Assembly: GCA_022843955.1 (NCBI GenBank) | Contig: JALHMQ010000020.1 | Span: forward strand, 1-64,000 | Direction of reading: 5' to 3' | DNA from: Burkholderiaceae bacterium | GTDB taxonomy: Bacteria > Pseudomonadota > Gammaproteobacteria > Burkholderiales > Burkholderiaceae_F | Length of the DNA stretch: 64,000 nt | Part shown: positions 16,566 to 29,081 of the stretch, in pieces | Layout of the letters: every line of letters begins with the position of its first letter | Numbering within the stretch: position 1 is the stretch's first letter | Made by a program: the position numbers and the translations under genes | Notes under the pieces: model-generated | Database searches by the model: none | Seen by the model: the letters and a program-made list of their open reading frames with translations, nothing else | Told to the model about the DNA's origin: nothing

Positions 16566-18049
16566 ACGGCAAAGAGATTCTGATGACCGTCGACGTCCTG
16601 GCGCGCGAGAAGAACGTGCCGCGCGAAGTTGTCTTCGGCGCACTCGAACTGGCATTGGCCGCGGCCACCAAGAAGCTGTTCAACGAGGAGGATGTCGACA
16701 TCCGGGTCGCGGTCGATCGCGACTCGGGCGAGTACGACGCCTTCCGGCGCTGGGTCGTGGTGCCCGACGAGGCGGGACTGCAGGAACCGGGGCACCAGAT
16801 CATCCTGTCCGACGCCAAGGAAGACGATCCCGAGGTCGAGGTCGACGACTTCATCGAGGAACAGTTGCCCGAGCACGAGGAAGCGCTTGGGCGGCGCTTT
16901 GCGCAGGACACCAAGCAGGTGATCCTGCAGAAGATCCGCGACGCCGAACGCGAGCAGCTGCTGCAGGAGTTCCTGGCGCGCGGCGACCAGATCGTCAACG
17001 GCACCATCAAGCGGATGGACAAGGGCGACATGATCATCGAGATCGGCAAGGTGGAAGCCCGCCTGCCGCGCGGCGACATGATTCCCAAGGAGAACCTTCG
17101 CGTGGGCGACCGCGTGCGCGCTTTCGTTGCCAAGATCGACCGCCAGGCACGTGGCCCGCAGGTGATCGTCTCGCGCACTGCGCCTGATTTCGTCAAGAAG
17201 CTGTTCGAACTCGAGGTGCCGGAAATCGAGCAAGGCCTGCTGCAGATCAAGAGCGCGGCGCGCGATCCGGGCGTGCGCGCCAAGATCGCGGTCTGGACCA
17301 ACGACCGGCGCATCGACCCGATCGGTACCTGTGTCGGCATGCGCGGCTCGCGGGTGCAGGCCGTGACCAATGAGCTTGCCGGCGAGCGTGTCGACATCGT
17401 GCTGTGGTCGGATGACCCGGCACAGTTCGTGATCGGCGCACTGGCGCCGGCGAACGTGAGCTCGATCGTGGTCGACGAGGACAAGCATGCGATGGACGTG
17501 GTGGTCGACGAGGACAACCTCGCCATCGCCATCGGTCGCAGTGGCCAGAACGTTCGTCTGGCATCCGAGTTGACCGGCTGGCAGATCAACATCATGACTG
17601 CCGAGGAGTCGCACCAGAAGCAGGAAGGCGAGCAATCGTCGATCCGCACGACCTTCGTCGAGAAGCTCGACGTCGACGAGGAGATTGCCAACATCCTTAT
17701 CGGCGAGGGTTTCTCGTCGCTCGACGAGATCGCCTACGTACCGGTCAGCGAACTGCTCGAGATCGACGCACTCGATGAGGAAACGGTCGAGGAATTGCGC
17801 ACGCGCGCGCGCAATGCCCTGCTCACCGAGGCGATCGCTCGCGAGGAAAGGCTCGAGAAGGTCGAGCCGGCGATGCTCGAACTCGAAGGCATGGACAAGG
17901 ATCTGGCTGCCAAGCTGGCGGGCGGCAACATTCAAACGCGTGATGATCTGGGCGAGCTGGCCGTCGATGAACTGGTCGAGCTGACCGGCATCGACGAAGA
18001 GCGCGCCAAGACATTGATCATGGGCGCACGCGCCCACTGGTTTGCATGA
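16562..18049 (+). CDS. nusA: Transcription termination/antitermination protein NusA
   Basis: A 495-residue RNA-polymerase-binding factor controlling pausing, termination and rRNA antitermination. Domains in order: the NusA N-terminal RNAP-binding domain, the S1 domain ([24 protein letters not shown] region), tandem KH domains with [14 protein letters not shown] and [14 protein letters not shown], and two acidic C-terminal repeats of helix-hairpin-helix type. The start is a GTG overlapping rimP, with AGGAGC 5 bases upstream. Standard length and full domain set. Confidence 0.97.
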   Translation: MNGKEILMTVDVLAREKNVPREVVFGALELALAAATKKLFNEEDVDIRVAVDRDSGEYDAFRRWVVVPDEAGLQEPGHQIILSDAKEDDPEVEVDDFIEEQLPEHEEALGRRFAQDTKQVILQKIRDAEREQLLQEFLARGDQIVNGTIKRMDKGDMIIEIGKVEARLPRGDMIPKENLRVGDRVRAFVAKIDRQARGPQVIVSRTAPDFVKKLFELEVPEIEQGLLQIKSAARDPGVRAKIAVWTNDRRIDPIGTCVGMRGSRVQAVTNELAGERVDIVLWSDDPAQFVIGALAPANVSSIVVDEDKHAMDVVVDEDNLAIAIGRSGQNVRLASELTGWQINIMTAEESHQKQEGEQSSIRTTFVEKLDVDEEIANILIGEGFSSLDEIAYVPVSELLEIDALDEETVEELRTRARNALLTEAIAREERLEKVEPAMLELEGMDKDLAAKLAGGNIQTRDDLGELAVDELVELTGIDEERAKTLIMGARAHWFA

Positions 18050-18091
18050 AGTTCGCGTCCATGACGGCGAGCTGACGGAGACATCGGACAT

Positions 18092-20935
18092 ATGCCGAGC
18101 ACTACGGTTGCCCAATTTGCTGCGGAACTGAAGGTTTCGCCCACGCTGCTGCTGGAACAGTTGCGCTCCGCCGGAGTGACCAAGGCGGCGGACGACGACG
18201 CCCTCAGCGAAGACGACAAGGCGCGCCTGCTGGGCTCATTGCGCAAGGCGCATGGGGCGGTGGACGCCCCCGAGAAGAAGAAGATCACGCTGACTCGCAA
18301 GCAGACCTCGGAGATCAAGCAGGCCGACGGGTCGGGCAAGGCGCGCACGATCCAGGTCGAGGTGCGCAAGAAGCGCGTGTTCGTCAAGCGTGACGAGCCG
18401 GGTGCCGAGGCGGAGGTACCGGAAGAGGCGCCGGTCGCGCCGATCGTGTCCGTGGTCGATGAGGCCGAGCGCGCCAAGCGTGAGGAAGAGGCGCGGCGCC
18501 AGTCCGAGCTGATCGCGCGCCAGGCAGCAGAAGCCAAGGAACGCGCCGAGCGGGCTGAACGCGAGCTGGCCGAGGCGCAACGTCGCCAGCGGGAGCACGA
18601 GGCGGCTGCCAAACTACCATCGGGATCGCAGTCTCCCGAGGTCCATGAAGCTGAACTGGCGGCCGAGCAGGAGCGCGCTGCACAGGCGCGCGCGGCGCTC
18701 GAGCGTGCTCAGGCTGAGCAGGCGGCCGCCCAGAAGGCCGCGCAGGAGGCGCAGAAGGCCGCTGCCGATGCACGCGTGGCGCAGGACCGCGCCCGCCGCG
18801 CCGTCGAGGACGAAGTCGCTGCCATCAAGAGCATGATGTCGCAGCCGAAAAAGGTGCTGAAGGCGCCCGAGCCAGTCGCCCCTGCCGCACCAGTGGCGGC
18901 AACCACCGGCACGCTGCACAAGCCGACCACCAAGCCGGCGGCGAAGCCTGGCGATGCGAAGAAAGACGATCGCAAGCCGGGGGTCAAGGAAGTCAAGTCG
19001 GGCAAGCTCGCCTCGAGCTGGTCGGAGGATGCCGCCAAGAAGCGCGCGCTTAAGACCCGCGGGGACACCGGCGGCGCGTCCGGCTGGCGCGGCGGCCCAC
19101 GTGGTCATCGCAAGAGCGGCGGCGACGATCGCGATCAGCGCGCATCAATGAACGTAGCGTCGGATCCGATCATCCGCGACGTCTCGATCCCCGAGACGAT
19201 CACGGTGGCCGATCTGTCCCACAAGATGTCGCTCAAGGCGTCCGAGGTCATCAAGGTTTTGATGAAGCTCGGCCAGATGGTGACGATCAATCAGGTGCTC
19301 GACCAGGACACCGCGATGATCGTGGTGACCGAACTCGGTCACACGCCGATCGCCGCCAAGCTCGACGATCCGGAGGCGCTGCTGGCCGAAAGCGATGCCG
19401 GCGGCACGACGGTTGATGTGGTGCTCGAACCGCGTCCGCCGGTGGTCACGATCATGGGCCACGTCGACCACGGCAAGACCTCGCTGCTCGACTACATCCG
19501 CCGTACCAAGGTCGCTGCGGGCGAAGCGGGCGGTATCACGCAGCACATCGGTGCCTACCATGTGGAGACGCCACGCGGGATCATCACCTTCCTCGACACG
19601 CCGGGCCACGAAGCCTTCACCGCGATGCGGGCACGCGGCGCCAAGGCGACCGACATCGTGATCCTGGTGGTGGCGGCCGACGATGGCGTGATGCCGCAGA
19701 CCAAAGAGGCGATCGCCCACGCCAGGGCTGCAGGCGTCCCGCTGGTGGTGGCTCTGAACAAGATCGACAAGCCGGAAGCCAATCCGGATCGCGTCAAGCA
19801 GGAACTTGTCGCCAACGAGGTCGTGCCCGAGGAGTATGGCGGCGAGTCGCCGTTCATCGCGGTGTCGGCTCGTACCGGCGAGGGCGTCGATACCCTGCTG
19901 GAGAACGTGCTGCTGCAGGCCGAAGTGCTGGAGCTGAAGGCGCCGCGGGAAGCGATGGCCAAGGGCCTCATCATCGAATCCCAGCTCGACAAGGGGCGCG
20001 GTCCGGTGGCCACGGTGCTGGTGCAAAGCGGCACGCTCAAGCGCGGCGATGTGGTGCTGGCGGGCTCCGCCTTCGGCCGCGTCCGCGCCATGCTTGACGA
20101 AGCGGGCAAGACGGTGGCTTCGGCCGGGCCGTCGATCCCGGTCGAGATCCAGGGCCTGTCCGACGTGCCGGCCGCGGGCGACGAACTGATCGTGTTGGGT
20201 GACGAGCGCAAGGCGCGCGAGATCGCTCTGTTCCGCGCCGGCAAGTTCCGCGACGTCAAGCTTGCCAAGCAGCAGGCGGCCAAGCTGGAGAACATGTTCG
20301 AGAACATGGGCGAGGGCGCGGCGAGAACTTTGCCGATGATCATCAAGTCCGACGTGCAGGGTTCGCAGGAGGCGCTCAACCACGCACTGACCAAGCTGTC
20401 GACCGACGAGGTGAAGGTGCAGGTGGTGCACGCCCAGGTCGGCGGCATTTCCGAGAGCGACGTCAACCTGGCCATCGCGTCGAAGGCGGTGGTGATCGGC
20501 TTCAACGTGCGCGCCGATGTGGCAGCCCGCAAGCTGGCCGAGGGCAACGGCATCCAGATCCGCTACTACAACATCATCTATGACGCGGTCGACGACGTGA
20601 AGGCAGCCCTGTCGGGCATGCTGGCGCCGGAGCAGCGCGAGCAGGTGTTGGGCCTGGTTGAGATTCGCCAGATCATCCGCGTGCCGAAGATCGGCGCGGT
20701 GGCCGGTTGCATGGTGCTCGATGGCCTCATCAAGCGCACCGCCAGTGCCCGCCTGCTGCGCGACAACGTGGTGATCTGGAGTGGCGAGTTGGCCTCGCTG
20801 CGGCGCTTCAAGGACGACGTCAAGGAAGTGAAGGCCGGATTCGAATGCGGCCTGAGCCTCAAGAACTATGACGACATCAAGGAAGGCGACCAGCTCGAGG
20901 TGTTCGAGGTGACGGAGGTTGCGCGAACCCTGTGA
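18092..20935 (+). CDS. infB: Translation initiation factor IF-2
   Basis: A 947-residue GTPase that places initiator fMet-tRNA on the ribosome. The N-terminal IF2_N domain is followed by a long Ala/Glu/Arg coiled region (about 110-260) and a basic linker. The G domain has GHVDHGKT at residue 457, DTPGHEAF and [10 protein letters not shown], and beta-barrel domains II-IV end in [10 protein letters not shown]. The length is at the upper end for the family because of the N-terminal extension, as usual in Burkholderiales. It follows nusA by 42 bp. Confidence 0.97.
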   Translation: MPSTTVAQFAAELKVSPTLLLEQLRSAGVTKAADDDALSEDDKARLLGSLRKAHGAVDAPEKKKITLTRKQTSEIKQADGSGKARTIQVEVRKKRVFVKRDEPGAEAEVPEEAPVAPIVSVVDEAERAKREEEARRQSELIARQAAEAKERAERAERELAEAQRRQREHEAAAKLPSGSQSPEVHEAELAAEQERAAQARAALERAQAEQAAAQKAAQEAQKAAADARVAQDRARRAVEDEVAAIKSMMSQPKKVLKAPEPVAPAAPVAATTGTLHKPTTKPAAKPGDAKKDDRKPGVKEVKSGKLASSWSEDAAKKRALKTRGDTGGASGWRGGPRGHRKSGGDDRDQRASMNVASDPIIRDVSIPETITVADLSHKMSLKASEVIKVLMKLGQMVTINQVLDQDTAMIVVTELGHTPIAAKLDDPEALLAESDAGGTTVDVVLEPRPPVVTIMGHVDHGKTSLLDYIRRTKVAAGEAGGITQHIGAYHVETPRGIITFLDTPGHEAFTAMRARGAKATDIVILVVAADDGVMPQTKEAIAHARAAGVPLVVALNKIDKPEANPDRVKQELVANEVVPEEYGGESPFIAVSARTGEGVDTLLENVLLQAEVLELKAPREAMAKGLIIESQLDKGRGPVATVLVQSGTLKRGDVVLAGSAFGRVRAMLDEAGKTVASAGPSIPVEIQGLSDVPAAGDELIVLGDERKAREIALFRAGKFRDVKLAKQQAAKLENMFENMGEGAARTLPMIIKSDVQGSQEALNHALTKLSTDEVKVQVVHAQVGGISESDVNLAIASKAVVIGFNVRADVAARKLAEGNGIQIRYYNIIYDAVDDVKAALSGMLAPEQREQVLGLVEIRQIIRVPKIGAVAGCMVLDGLIKRTASARLLRDNVVIWSGELASLRRFKDDVKEVKAGFECGLSLKNYDDIKEGDQLEVFEVTEVARTL

Positions 20936-20991
20936 CGTCCTGCGGCTGCCCGTCCCACGGTTGGCCGCATCGCCACGTTTGTGCTTTGCCC

Positions 20992-21399
20992 ATGAAGCCG
21001 GTCAAGAAGCCCCAGCGCGGCCTGCGTGTCGCCGATCAGATCCAGCGTGAGCTGGCCGAACTGATCGCGCGCGAGGTGCGGGATCCGCGCGTCGGCATGG
21101 TCACCATCAGTGGTGTCGAGGTGACGCCGGACTACGCCCACGCCAAGGTTTTCTTCACGGTGATTGGCAGCGAACCCGACGTGGCCAGCCGCGGCCTGGC
21201 GGCGGCCTCGGGCCACCTGCATAACCTGCTGTTCAAGCGGCTGTCGATCCACACCATTCCGCGCCTGCATTTCGTGCATGACACGAGCGTTGAACGGGGT
21301 TTCCAGATCGATCAGCTGATCCGTCTCGCGGTCGACAGCGACGCCGCTGCGAATGCCGCGCCGGCGTACGACAGCAAGCCCGAACACCCCAAGGACTGA
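20992..21399 (+). CDS. rbfA: 30S ribosome-binding factor RbfA
   Basis: A 135-residue single KH-like domain protein that binds immature 30S subunits near the 16S rRNA 5' helix. Family stretches are [42 protein letters not shown] and the terminal [15 protein letters not shown]. The ATG at 20992 places the protein start where RbfA normally begins; an upstream GTG overlapping the infB stop would add 20 non-conserved residues. No strong ribosome site is seen. The C-terminal tail is short and polar. Confidence 0.94.
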   Translation: MKPVKKPQRGLRVADQIQRELAELIAREVRDPRVGMVTISGVEVTPDYAHAKVFFTVIGSEPDVASRGLAAASGHLHNLLFKRLSIHTIPRLHFVHDTSVERGFQIDQLIRLAVDSDAAANAAPAYDSKPEHPKD

Positions 21400-21406
21400 G
21401 GCTCGC

Positions 21407-22327
21407 GTGGCACGCGCCCGCCGCGGTGACGCGGTCGATGGCGTGCTGCTGCTCGACAAGCCGAGCGGCATCACGTCCAATCTCGCCCTGCAGAAGGCTC
21501 GGCGGTTGCTCAACGCCGCCAAGGCCGGGCACACGGGAACGCTCGATCCGCTTGCCAGCGGCCTGCTGCCGCTGACGCTCGGCGAGGCGACCAAGTTCTC
21601 ATCCGACCTGCTGGAAGCCGACAAGGCCTATCGGGCGACACTGAAACTGGGCGTGCGCACGACCACTGCAGATGCCGACGGTGAGGTGATCGAGACCCGG
21701 CCGGTGGCGGTGACGCGTGCCGATCTCGATGCGGCCCTGCCGCGTTTCACCGGCACGATCTCGCAGGTGCCGCCCATGCACTCGGCCCTGAAGCGCGACG
21801 GCCGCGCGCTCTACGAGTACGCCCGCGAAGGGATCGAGATCGAACGCGCGCCGCGGCAGGTGACGATCCACCGTCTCGAGTTGGTGGCGCATCAAGGCTC
21901 GACGGTGACGATCGATGTCGACTGCAGCAAGGGCACCTATGTGCGGGTGCTGGCGGAAGACATCGGTGCCGTGCTGGGTTGCGGCGCGCATCTGTCTGCG
22001 CTGCGTCGCACCCGCGTCGGTGCCTTGTCGCTTGACCGCAGCGTCACGCTCGCGGCGCTGGAGATCATGCCGGCCGCCGTGCGCCGCGAGTGGTTGATGC
22101 CGGTCGACGCGCTGCTCGCCGCCTTGCCGAGGGTCGAACTGGACGATACGCGGGCGCGCCGCTTCCAGCACGGCAATCCGATAGACCTGGGCGGTGTGCC
22201 TGGCCGCACCCGGGTCTATGGTCCCGACGGTCGCCTCCTCGGTTTGGCTGATCTGGACGAGCACGGGGCGCTCAACCCCCGCCGCCTGCTTGCTACGGCT
22301 GCCGAAACGACATCGACCGACAACTGA
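21407..22327 (+). CDS. truB: tRNA pseudouridine-55 synthase TruB
   Basis: A 306-residue enzyme that makes the universally conserved pseudouridine at tRNA position 55. The conserved start [14 protein letters not shown] and catalytic Asp47 in [16 protein letters not shown] are present, as are [15 protein letters not shown] and a C-terminal PUA-like domain. The GTG at 21407, with AAGGACTGAGG before it, gives a protein that begins close to the conserved domain; an ATG at 21353 would overlap rbfA by 47 bases. It is eight bases from rbfA, in the same operon. Confidence 0.95.
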   Translation: MARARRGDAVDGVLLLDKPSGITSNLALQKARRLLNAAKAGHTGTLDPLASGLLPLTLGEATKFSSDLLEADKAYRATLKLGVRTTTADADGEVIETRPVAVTRADLDAALPRFTGTISQVPPMHSALKRDGRALYEYAREGIEIERAPRQVTIHRLELVAHQGSTVTIDVDCSKGTYVRVLAEDIGAVLGCGAHLSALRRTRVGALSLDRSVTLAALEIMPAAVRREWLMPVDALLAALPRVELDDTRARRFQHGNPIDLGGVPGRTRVYGPDGRLLGLADLDEHGALNPRRLLATAAETTSTDN

Positions 22328-22449
22328 CGGCGACCCATCACGAAGACCCCCGCCACATCACGCCCGGCACCCCGGCCATCTCTACGCCATCCTTCGCCTG
22401 CCCGATCGGCCGGCTGAATGCACGAAACGAACACCGCAGAAAGCACATC

Positions 22450-24294
<1,845 letters not shown>

Positions 24295-24381
24295 CGGCTT
24301 GCCTTCAGCGCACTGCGCCCCGTGGTGTTTTCGTGTTTTGGGTGTCGCCGCCGGGCCCGCTGCTGCGCGCGCTGAATTTGA

Positions 24382-25323
24382 ATGAACGCCATCGTTGATC
24401 GCTTAGCCCATCGTCGCGCCATCGCGACCATGGTGCTCGTCACGCTCCTGTGGTCGACGGCGGGCGTCGTCACGCGCTGGCTGTCGCCCGAGATGCAGAC
24501 CGAGGGTCGCTTCGAGATCACCTTCTGGCGTGCGCTGTTCGCGGCGATCTTCATTGCCGGCTACCTGCTGCTGGTGCGGGGCGAAGGCCTGCGCCCGGTG
24601 TTGGCCGCCGGCAAGGCCGGGCTCCTGTCCGGCGCGATGTGGGCCGTGATGTTTTCTGCCTTCATGCTGGCGCTGAGCTTCACGTCCACCGCCAATACGC
24701 TGCTCGTGATGAGCGTTGGTCCTTTGCTGACGGCGTTGCTGGCGCGCATGGTGCTGCACACGCCGATCGCCCTGCGCACCTGGCTGGCCATCGGCGCAGC
24801 CGGCATCGGCATGGCGTGGATGTTCGCGTTCTCCGGTCAGTCGGAGGACGCGGGGCAGCAGTTCGGCGGCACCCATCTTCTGGGCATGGTCATCGCGCTG
24901 GCAGTGCCGCTGGCCTCTGCTGTCAATCTGGTGACGCTCAACAAGTTTCGCGCCCAGGTGGATCTGGTGCCGGCGGTGCTGATCGGCGGCGTGCTGTCGG
25001 CGATGGTGATGTTGCCGTTCGCCTTGCCCCTGCACGCCGGGGCCAAGGACATCGCGCTGCTCGCCTTGCTCGGCTTCTTCCAACTGGGGCTGCCCTGCAT
25101 GCTGATGATCCGCTGTTCGCGCCACCTGTCTGCGCCCGAGATCGCGCTGCTGGCGCTGATCGAAGTGTTGCTCGGACCGGTATGGGCCTGGCTGGGCGCT
25201 GGCGAAGTGCCTTCGTCGGCCACGCTTTACGGCGGTGCGGTCGTGCTGCTGGCGCTGGTGCTGAACGAAGCTCTCGGTTTGCGACAGCGACGCCCGGACA
25301 GCGGCGCTGCCGCGGCCCGATGA
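24382..25323 (+). CDS. EamA/DMT-superfamily transporter
   Basis: A 313-residue inner-membrane protein with ten predicted hydrophobic helices arranged as two EamA repeats. Its first half has the typical LLWSTAGVVTRWLSPEMQ entry and FWRALFAA motif. The second repeat ends in a helix near residue 300 and a basic cytoplasmic tail. Members export amino acids, metabolites or drugs; the substrate cannot be told from sequence. It stands alone between typA and the FecR gene. Confidence 0.88.
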   Translation: MNAIVDRLAHRRAIATMVLVTLLWSTAGVVTRWLSPEMQTEGRFEITFWRALFAAIFIAGYLLLVRGEGLRPVLAAGKAGLLSGAMWAVMFSAFMLALSFTSTANTLLVMSVGPLLTALLARMVLHTPIALRTWLAIGAAGIGMAWMFAFSGQSEDAGQQFGGTHLLGMVIALAVPLASAVNLVTLNKFRAQVDLVPAVLIGGVLSAMVMLPFALPLHAGAKDIALLALLGFFQLGLPCMLMIRCSRHLSAPEIALLALIEVLLGPVWAWLGAGEVPSSATLYGGAVVLLALVLNEALGLRQRRPDSGAAAAR

Positions 25324-25556
25324 TCGACTTCACCGGCTGTGTTCCGCTTGGTGGCGCGGCGCAATGCCTGGGCTAGTCCGATGAATTACGGGCTGGAGAC
25401 AACGAAAAGCCGGTGCAATTCGCCTGCTTGCGGCTTGGCTCGGTCGCTAGAGTTCTGGCGTCCAACACTTTTTCAACGCTCGGCTGCGTTCTTGCGCGCT
25501 GGCAGGCAACGCGCGCTTATCATCGCGCGGCCCGAGCGATACCAACGATTCTGCTG

Positions 25557-26459
25557 ATGACCCTGACTGGCCTTGCTGCGAAAGCAACCTGCCTGGCGCT
25601 CTGTGCCCTGGCATGGGTTGCGCTTCCGGCGGCAGCGCAGTCGTTGGCAACAGTCACGATCCTCGAAGGTGACGCGTTCATCCTGCGCGGTGCCCAGCGA
25701 CTGATCGCCACGGAGGGCGTCACAGTCTTGCGTGGCGACATCGTGCACACGGGCGAGCGTGCGTTCATGCGGCTTGAGTCGACCGATGGCACGATCGCCG
25801 ATCTCGGCGCGACCAGCCGGTTGATGGTGGCACCGCCGGAGCGGCGCGCCCGTGCCGGCATCGGCGATGCGTTCCTGCTGTCGGGCTGGCTCAAGCTGAC
25901 CGCTGCGCCCAAGGGTCCCCCGCCGTCGGTGTGGATGTCCACGGTCGAGTTGCAGGAACTGACCGGCACGGTGGTCGTGCGGGTGGCCGGGGACGAGGTC
26001 GACCTGTTTGTCGAGCGAGGCGATGCACGTGCTGCATTGCGTCCCGCGGCGCCACCGGCGCTGGCGTTGAAACCTGGCGAGTACTTCGTGCGCAAGTCTG
26101 CGCAGCGGCCGGTGGTTTCACCGCGCCCCGCATCGAGCTTTCTTTCGGCCCTGCCGCCCGCCTTCCGCGACACGCTGCCGAGCCGCCTGGCCAAGTTCTC
26201 CGGAACCAAGGTCGAGCCCAAGCGCGCCGCCGCGTTTACCTATGCGGAAGTCGAAGACTGGCTGACCACCGATGTCGCGGTGCGTCGCCACCTGTTGCCG
26301 CGCTGGCGCGGTCGCCTTGGCGAGCCGGCGTTTCGCGCTGCACTGTTAGCCAACCTGCGTGCACATCCCGAATGGGATCCGGTGTTGTTCCCGGAGAAGT
26401 ACAAGCCGAAGGACAGCGAGACCGGCCGCGGCAAGGACGAGAAGAAGTCGCCTTACTGA
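25557..26459 (+). CDS. FecR-domain periplasmic protein
   Basis: A 300-residue exported protein. A signal peptide (hydrophobic to about residue 24, AAAQ cleavage near 27) is followed by a FecR-like beta domain. The domain motifs include VTILEGDAFILRGAQR, the VLRGDIVHTGERAFMRLESTDGT stretch in two halves, and VELQELTGTVVVRV. A C-terminal helical part ends in a Lys/Glu tail. FecR domains in this setting often bind cell-wall or surface polymers; there is no sigma factor or TonB receptor nearby, so it is not a FecIR system. The ATG at 25557 starts right at the signal peptide; an upstream ATG at 25413 adds an unconserved leader. It is followed at 86 bp by the heme-motif/HAMP protein. Confidence 0.85.
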   Translation: MTLTGLAAKATCLALCALAWVALPAAAQSLATVTILEGDAFILRGAQRLIATEGVTVLRGDIVHTGERAFMRLESTDGTIADLGATSRLMVAPPERRARAGIGDAFLLSGWLKLTAAPKGPPPSVWMSTVELQELTGTVVVRVAGDEVDLFVERGDARAALRPAAPPALALKPGEYFVRKSAQRPVVSPRPASSFLSALPPAFRDTLPSRLAKFSGTKVEPKRAAAFTYAEVEDWLTTDVAVRRHLLPRWRGRLGEPAFRAALLANLRAHPEWDPVLFPEKYKPKDSETGRGKDEKKSPY

Positions 26460-26545
26460 CATTGGTGTTGATTCGAACCATCCGGCAGGCAACGGATCGG
26501 ATGGCAGGCCGTGCTCAAGCAACAGCAAGAACGAGGGAAACGTCG

Positions 26546-27421
26546 ATGAAGCTGCTGGTCAAGTTCAACCTGGTGTTTCTCGCGATCTTTGCGCTGGGCC
26601 TCGCCGCCGCCGGGTCCGTTTCGTGGTCACTTTTGCAGCGCAACGCCAGTGATGAGATTGCTGGTAACGCGCGCCTGATGATGGAGGCCTCGCTGGCGAC
26701 CCGCGCCTACACGGCGACCCAGGTGCAGCCTCTGCTGGAAACGCAGATGAAGTACACCTTCCTGCCGCAGTCGGTGCCCGCCTACTCGGCGACCGAGATC
26801 TTCGCCGGACTGCGCAAGAGCTTTCCCGAGTTCAGCTACAAGGAGGCGGCGCTCAATCCGACCAACCCGCGCGATCGGGCGGTCGAATGGGAGGCGGACA
26901 TCATCAATCAGTTTCGCAACATGGGTCGCGAAGACGCCGAGATCACCGGCGAGCGCGATACGCCGACCGGACGATCGTTCTTCGTTGCGCGGCCGATCAA
27001 GATCACCAATGCGGCCTGCCTGCGCTGCCACTCGGTGCCCGAGGCGGCGCCGGCCACGATGATCGAACGCTACGGTCCGTCCAATGGCTTTGGCTGGAAG
27101 CACATGGAAATCATCGGCGCGCAGATCATCTCGGTGCCGACCAGTGTGCCGCTGCAGCGGGCGACCGATGCGTTCCGCGTCTTCATGCTGTCGATCACCG
27201 GGATCTTCATCGCCATCGGGGTGGCGCTGAACATCATGCTGACTTTGCTGGTGGTGCGGCCGGTGTCGCGCCTGTCGGCCGTGGCCGACCGCGTGAGCCT
27301 GGGCGAGATGGACGCGCCTGAATTTGGCAAGGCCGGGCGCGACGAGATCGGCACCCTGACGGAGTCGTTCAACCGCATGCGCAAGAGCCTGGCGCAGGCG
27401 ATGAAGATGCTCGACGCCTAA
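26546..27421 (+). CDS. Membrane sensor with DUF3365 (Tll0287-like) domain, c-heme motif and HAMP
   Basis: A 291-residue protein: TM helix about 5-25, a periplasmic DUF3365 domain containing a CxxCH heme-c attachment motif (Cys158, Cys161, His162), TM helix about 210-236 and a cytoplasmic HAMP domain ending at residue about 288. There is no histidine kinase, cyclase or methyl-accepting domain after HAMP, so it must signal through another protein. The Ser/Thr kinase 43 bp downstream is the obvious candidate. It probably senses redox state, oxygen or NO through heme. The ATG at 26546 starts directly at the first TM segment; the frame extends further upstream over the FecR gene but is not coding there. 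Confidence 0.88.
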   Translation: MKLLVKFNLVFLAIFALGLAAAGSVSWSLLQRNASDEIAGNARLMMEASLATRAYTATQVQPLLETQMKYTFLPQSVPAYSATEIFAGLRKSFPEFSYKEAALNPTNPRDRAVEWEADIINQFRNMGREDAEITGERDTPTGRSFFVARPIKITNAACLRCHSVPEAAPATMIERYGPSNGFGWKHMEIIGAQIISVPTSVPLQRATDAFRVFMLSITGIFIAIGVALNIMLTLLVVRPVSRLSAVADRVSLGEMDAPEFGKAGRDEIGTLTESFNRMRKSLAQAMKMLDA

Positions 27422-27464
27422 CCGGGCGAGCGACGAAGCCAGCCGCAACGACCGCCAGGGCCGC

Positions 27465-28889
27465 ATGGACCATCCTGAGCGCTTCGGCAAGTATCCGATC
27501 ACCGGCGTGCTCGGCAAAGGTGCCATGGGCATCGTCTACAAGGCGTTTGACCCCGATATCCGGCGGCAGGTCGCGGTCAAGACCATCCGCAAGGAGCTGA
27601 TGGAAGACGATGCGAAGGCCGGCTCGATGGCCGCGCGCTTCCGTCACGAGGCCCAGGCCGCCGGTCGCCTGTCGCACCCCGGCATCGTTGGCGTGTACGA
27701 GTACGGCGAGGATCAGAAGTACGCGTACATCGCCATGGAATACGTCGAAGGCAGCAGCTTGCGCGAGTACTTCACGCGCAAGGTGCCGTTCTCGGAGAAA
27801 GATGCGATCAGCCTGATGTCGCAACTGCTCGACGCCCTGGGTCATGCGCATGAGCAGAAGGTGTGGCACCGCGACATCAAGCCGGCCAACTTGATCGTGA
27901 CCAGCACCGGTCGCCTGAAGATCGCCGACTTCGGCATCGCGCGCATTGAAAGCTCGCAGCTGACCCAGCATGGTCTGTTGATGGGCACGCCGGGCTACAT
28001 GGCACCCGAGCAGTACATGGGCACGCCCGCCGATCATCGCGCTGATCTTTTTGCTGCCGGCGTCGTGATGTATCAGCTGCTGACCGGAGACTCGCCGTTC
28101 AGCGGCGCCGCCGAGGCGGTGATGTTCAAGATCTGCCACGAAGAGCCGGTACCGGCCTCGAAGAAGGACCCTGCGCGTTGCTGGCCGCACTACGACCTGC
28201 TGCTGGCCACCGCGCTGGCGAAGAAGCCGGAGCGGCGGTTCCACAGTGCCGCAGCCTTCCGAGAGGCCGTGCTCAGTGCGTTTGCGCGACCGGTCAGCAA
28301 TGCGATCTCGGAAGAAACCGTGATATCGCAGGTCACGCGGCCGATGGTCGGTTCCGAGGTGGTGTCGGCCCGCACCGCGTCCGGCGCGACCGTGCCGAGC
28401 ACGGCGCCGCCGCCGACCACGGCAGCGCCGTCCCAGTGGGACGCCAGCCTGCTCACGCAGGTGGAGACGCAGCTTGCCCGCTACATGGGTCCGGTCGCCA
28501 AGGTGATGGTGCGGCGTGCAGCGCGCGACAGCACCGAGCTGGCGCAACTGGTCGAGACCCTGGCTGCCGAACTGCCCACAGCCAGCGATCGCCAGGCGTT
28601 CTCCGGCGCGGTGCTCGGGCGCGGAACGGTTGCGGCCACGGGTGTCGCAGCGCGCACTACGGGCACGCCCGCCGGCGCTGCTACGGCCCTGCCGGCCGTT
28701 ACGCCTGAATACGCGGAGCGCGCAACAAAACTGCTGACGACACACCTGGGCCCGATTGCGCGGGTGGTGGTCAAGCGCGCCGGCGCGCAGGCGCGCGACC
28801 GCGGCTCGTTCGATGCCTTGCTCGCTGCCAGCGTTGAGGATGAATCGTCGCGTGCGGCGTTCATGCAGGCGCTTGCACGCCTGATCTGA
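27465..28889 (+). CDS. Ser/Thr protein kinase, PpkA-like, with duplicated C-terminal repeat
   Basis: A 474-residue Hanks-type kinase with all catalytic motifs: glycine loop GKGAMG, Lys39, HRDIKPAN (Asp137, Asn142), DFG (Asp155) and GTPGYMAPEQ. After a Thr/Pro-rich linker it has two copies of a roughly 50-residue helical repeat (about 333-382 and 418-470). These share the pattern L-x3-[ML]-GP-[VI]-A-[KR]-V-x-V-[RK]-RA and end in AF. No transmembrane helix is seen, unlike PpkA of Pseudomonas. It is the last gene before tssA and pairs logically with the PP2C at 46304 and FHA protein at 44492 in a threonine-phosphorylation pathway that switches on T6SS assembly. Confidence 0.9.
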   Translation: MDHPERFGKYPITGVLGKGAMGIVYKAFDPDIRRQVAVKTIRKELMEDDAKAGSMAARFRHEAQAAGRLSHPGIVGVYEYGEDQKYAYIAMEYVEGSSLREYFTRKVPFSEKDAISLMSQLLDALGHAHEQKVWHRDIKPANLIVTSTGRLKIADFGIARIESSQLTQHGLLMGTPGYMAPEQYMGTPADHRADLFAAGVVMYQLLTGDSPFSGAAEAVMFKICHEEPVPASKKDPARCWPHYDLLLATALAKKPERRFHSAAAFREAVLSAFARPVSNAISEETVISQVTRPMVGSEVVSARTASGATVPSTAPPPTTAAPSQWDASLLTQVETQLARYMGPVAKVMVRRAARDSTELAQLVETLAAELPTASDRQAFSGAVLGRGTVAATGVAARTTGTPAGAATALPAVTPEYAERATKLLTTHLGPIARVVVKRAGAQARDRGSFDALLAASVEDESSRAAFMQALARLI

Positions 28890-28917
28890 CCGCATGGCAC
28901 AGCGAAGAGAGCGCGCG

Positions 28918-28942
28918 GTTAAGCCCGGTTAATCGTTGTTAA
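28918..28942. promoter_or_regulatory. Three GTTAA repeats with 10-bp period upstream of tssA
   Basis: GTTAA occurs at 28918, 28928 and 28938, exactly one helical turn apart; the last two extend to GTTAATC. The array starts 29 bp after the kinase stop and ends 139 bp before the tssA start, in the only sizeable gap upstream of the T6SS genes. It looks like a multi-subunit regulator site. The bound protein is unknown. Confidence 0.45.
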
Positions 28943-29081
28943 TCATCACCGTCCAACGTTCTCGCGGGCTCGACATTCTGCAATACTGCTTCGCATTGAA
29001 GGGCGACACACGAAAGCGGTGACGCCTGCAGCAATCGCCCGGTTCGCGGGGACCGGAACAAGAGACAAAAGAGGAGGGGCC

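Noticed and set aside
16202-18115. 637-codon open frame antisense to nusA
   Set aside because: High GC gives long stop-free antisense frames; the product is low-complexity His/Arg/Leu-rich and nusA on the other strand is unmistakable.
25492-25523. TTGCGC and TATCAT as a promoter for the FecR gene
   Set aside because: The spacing is 20 bp and the -35 is poor, so I do not list it as a promoter.
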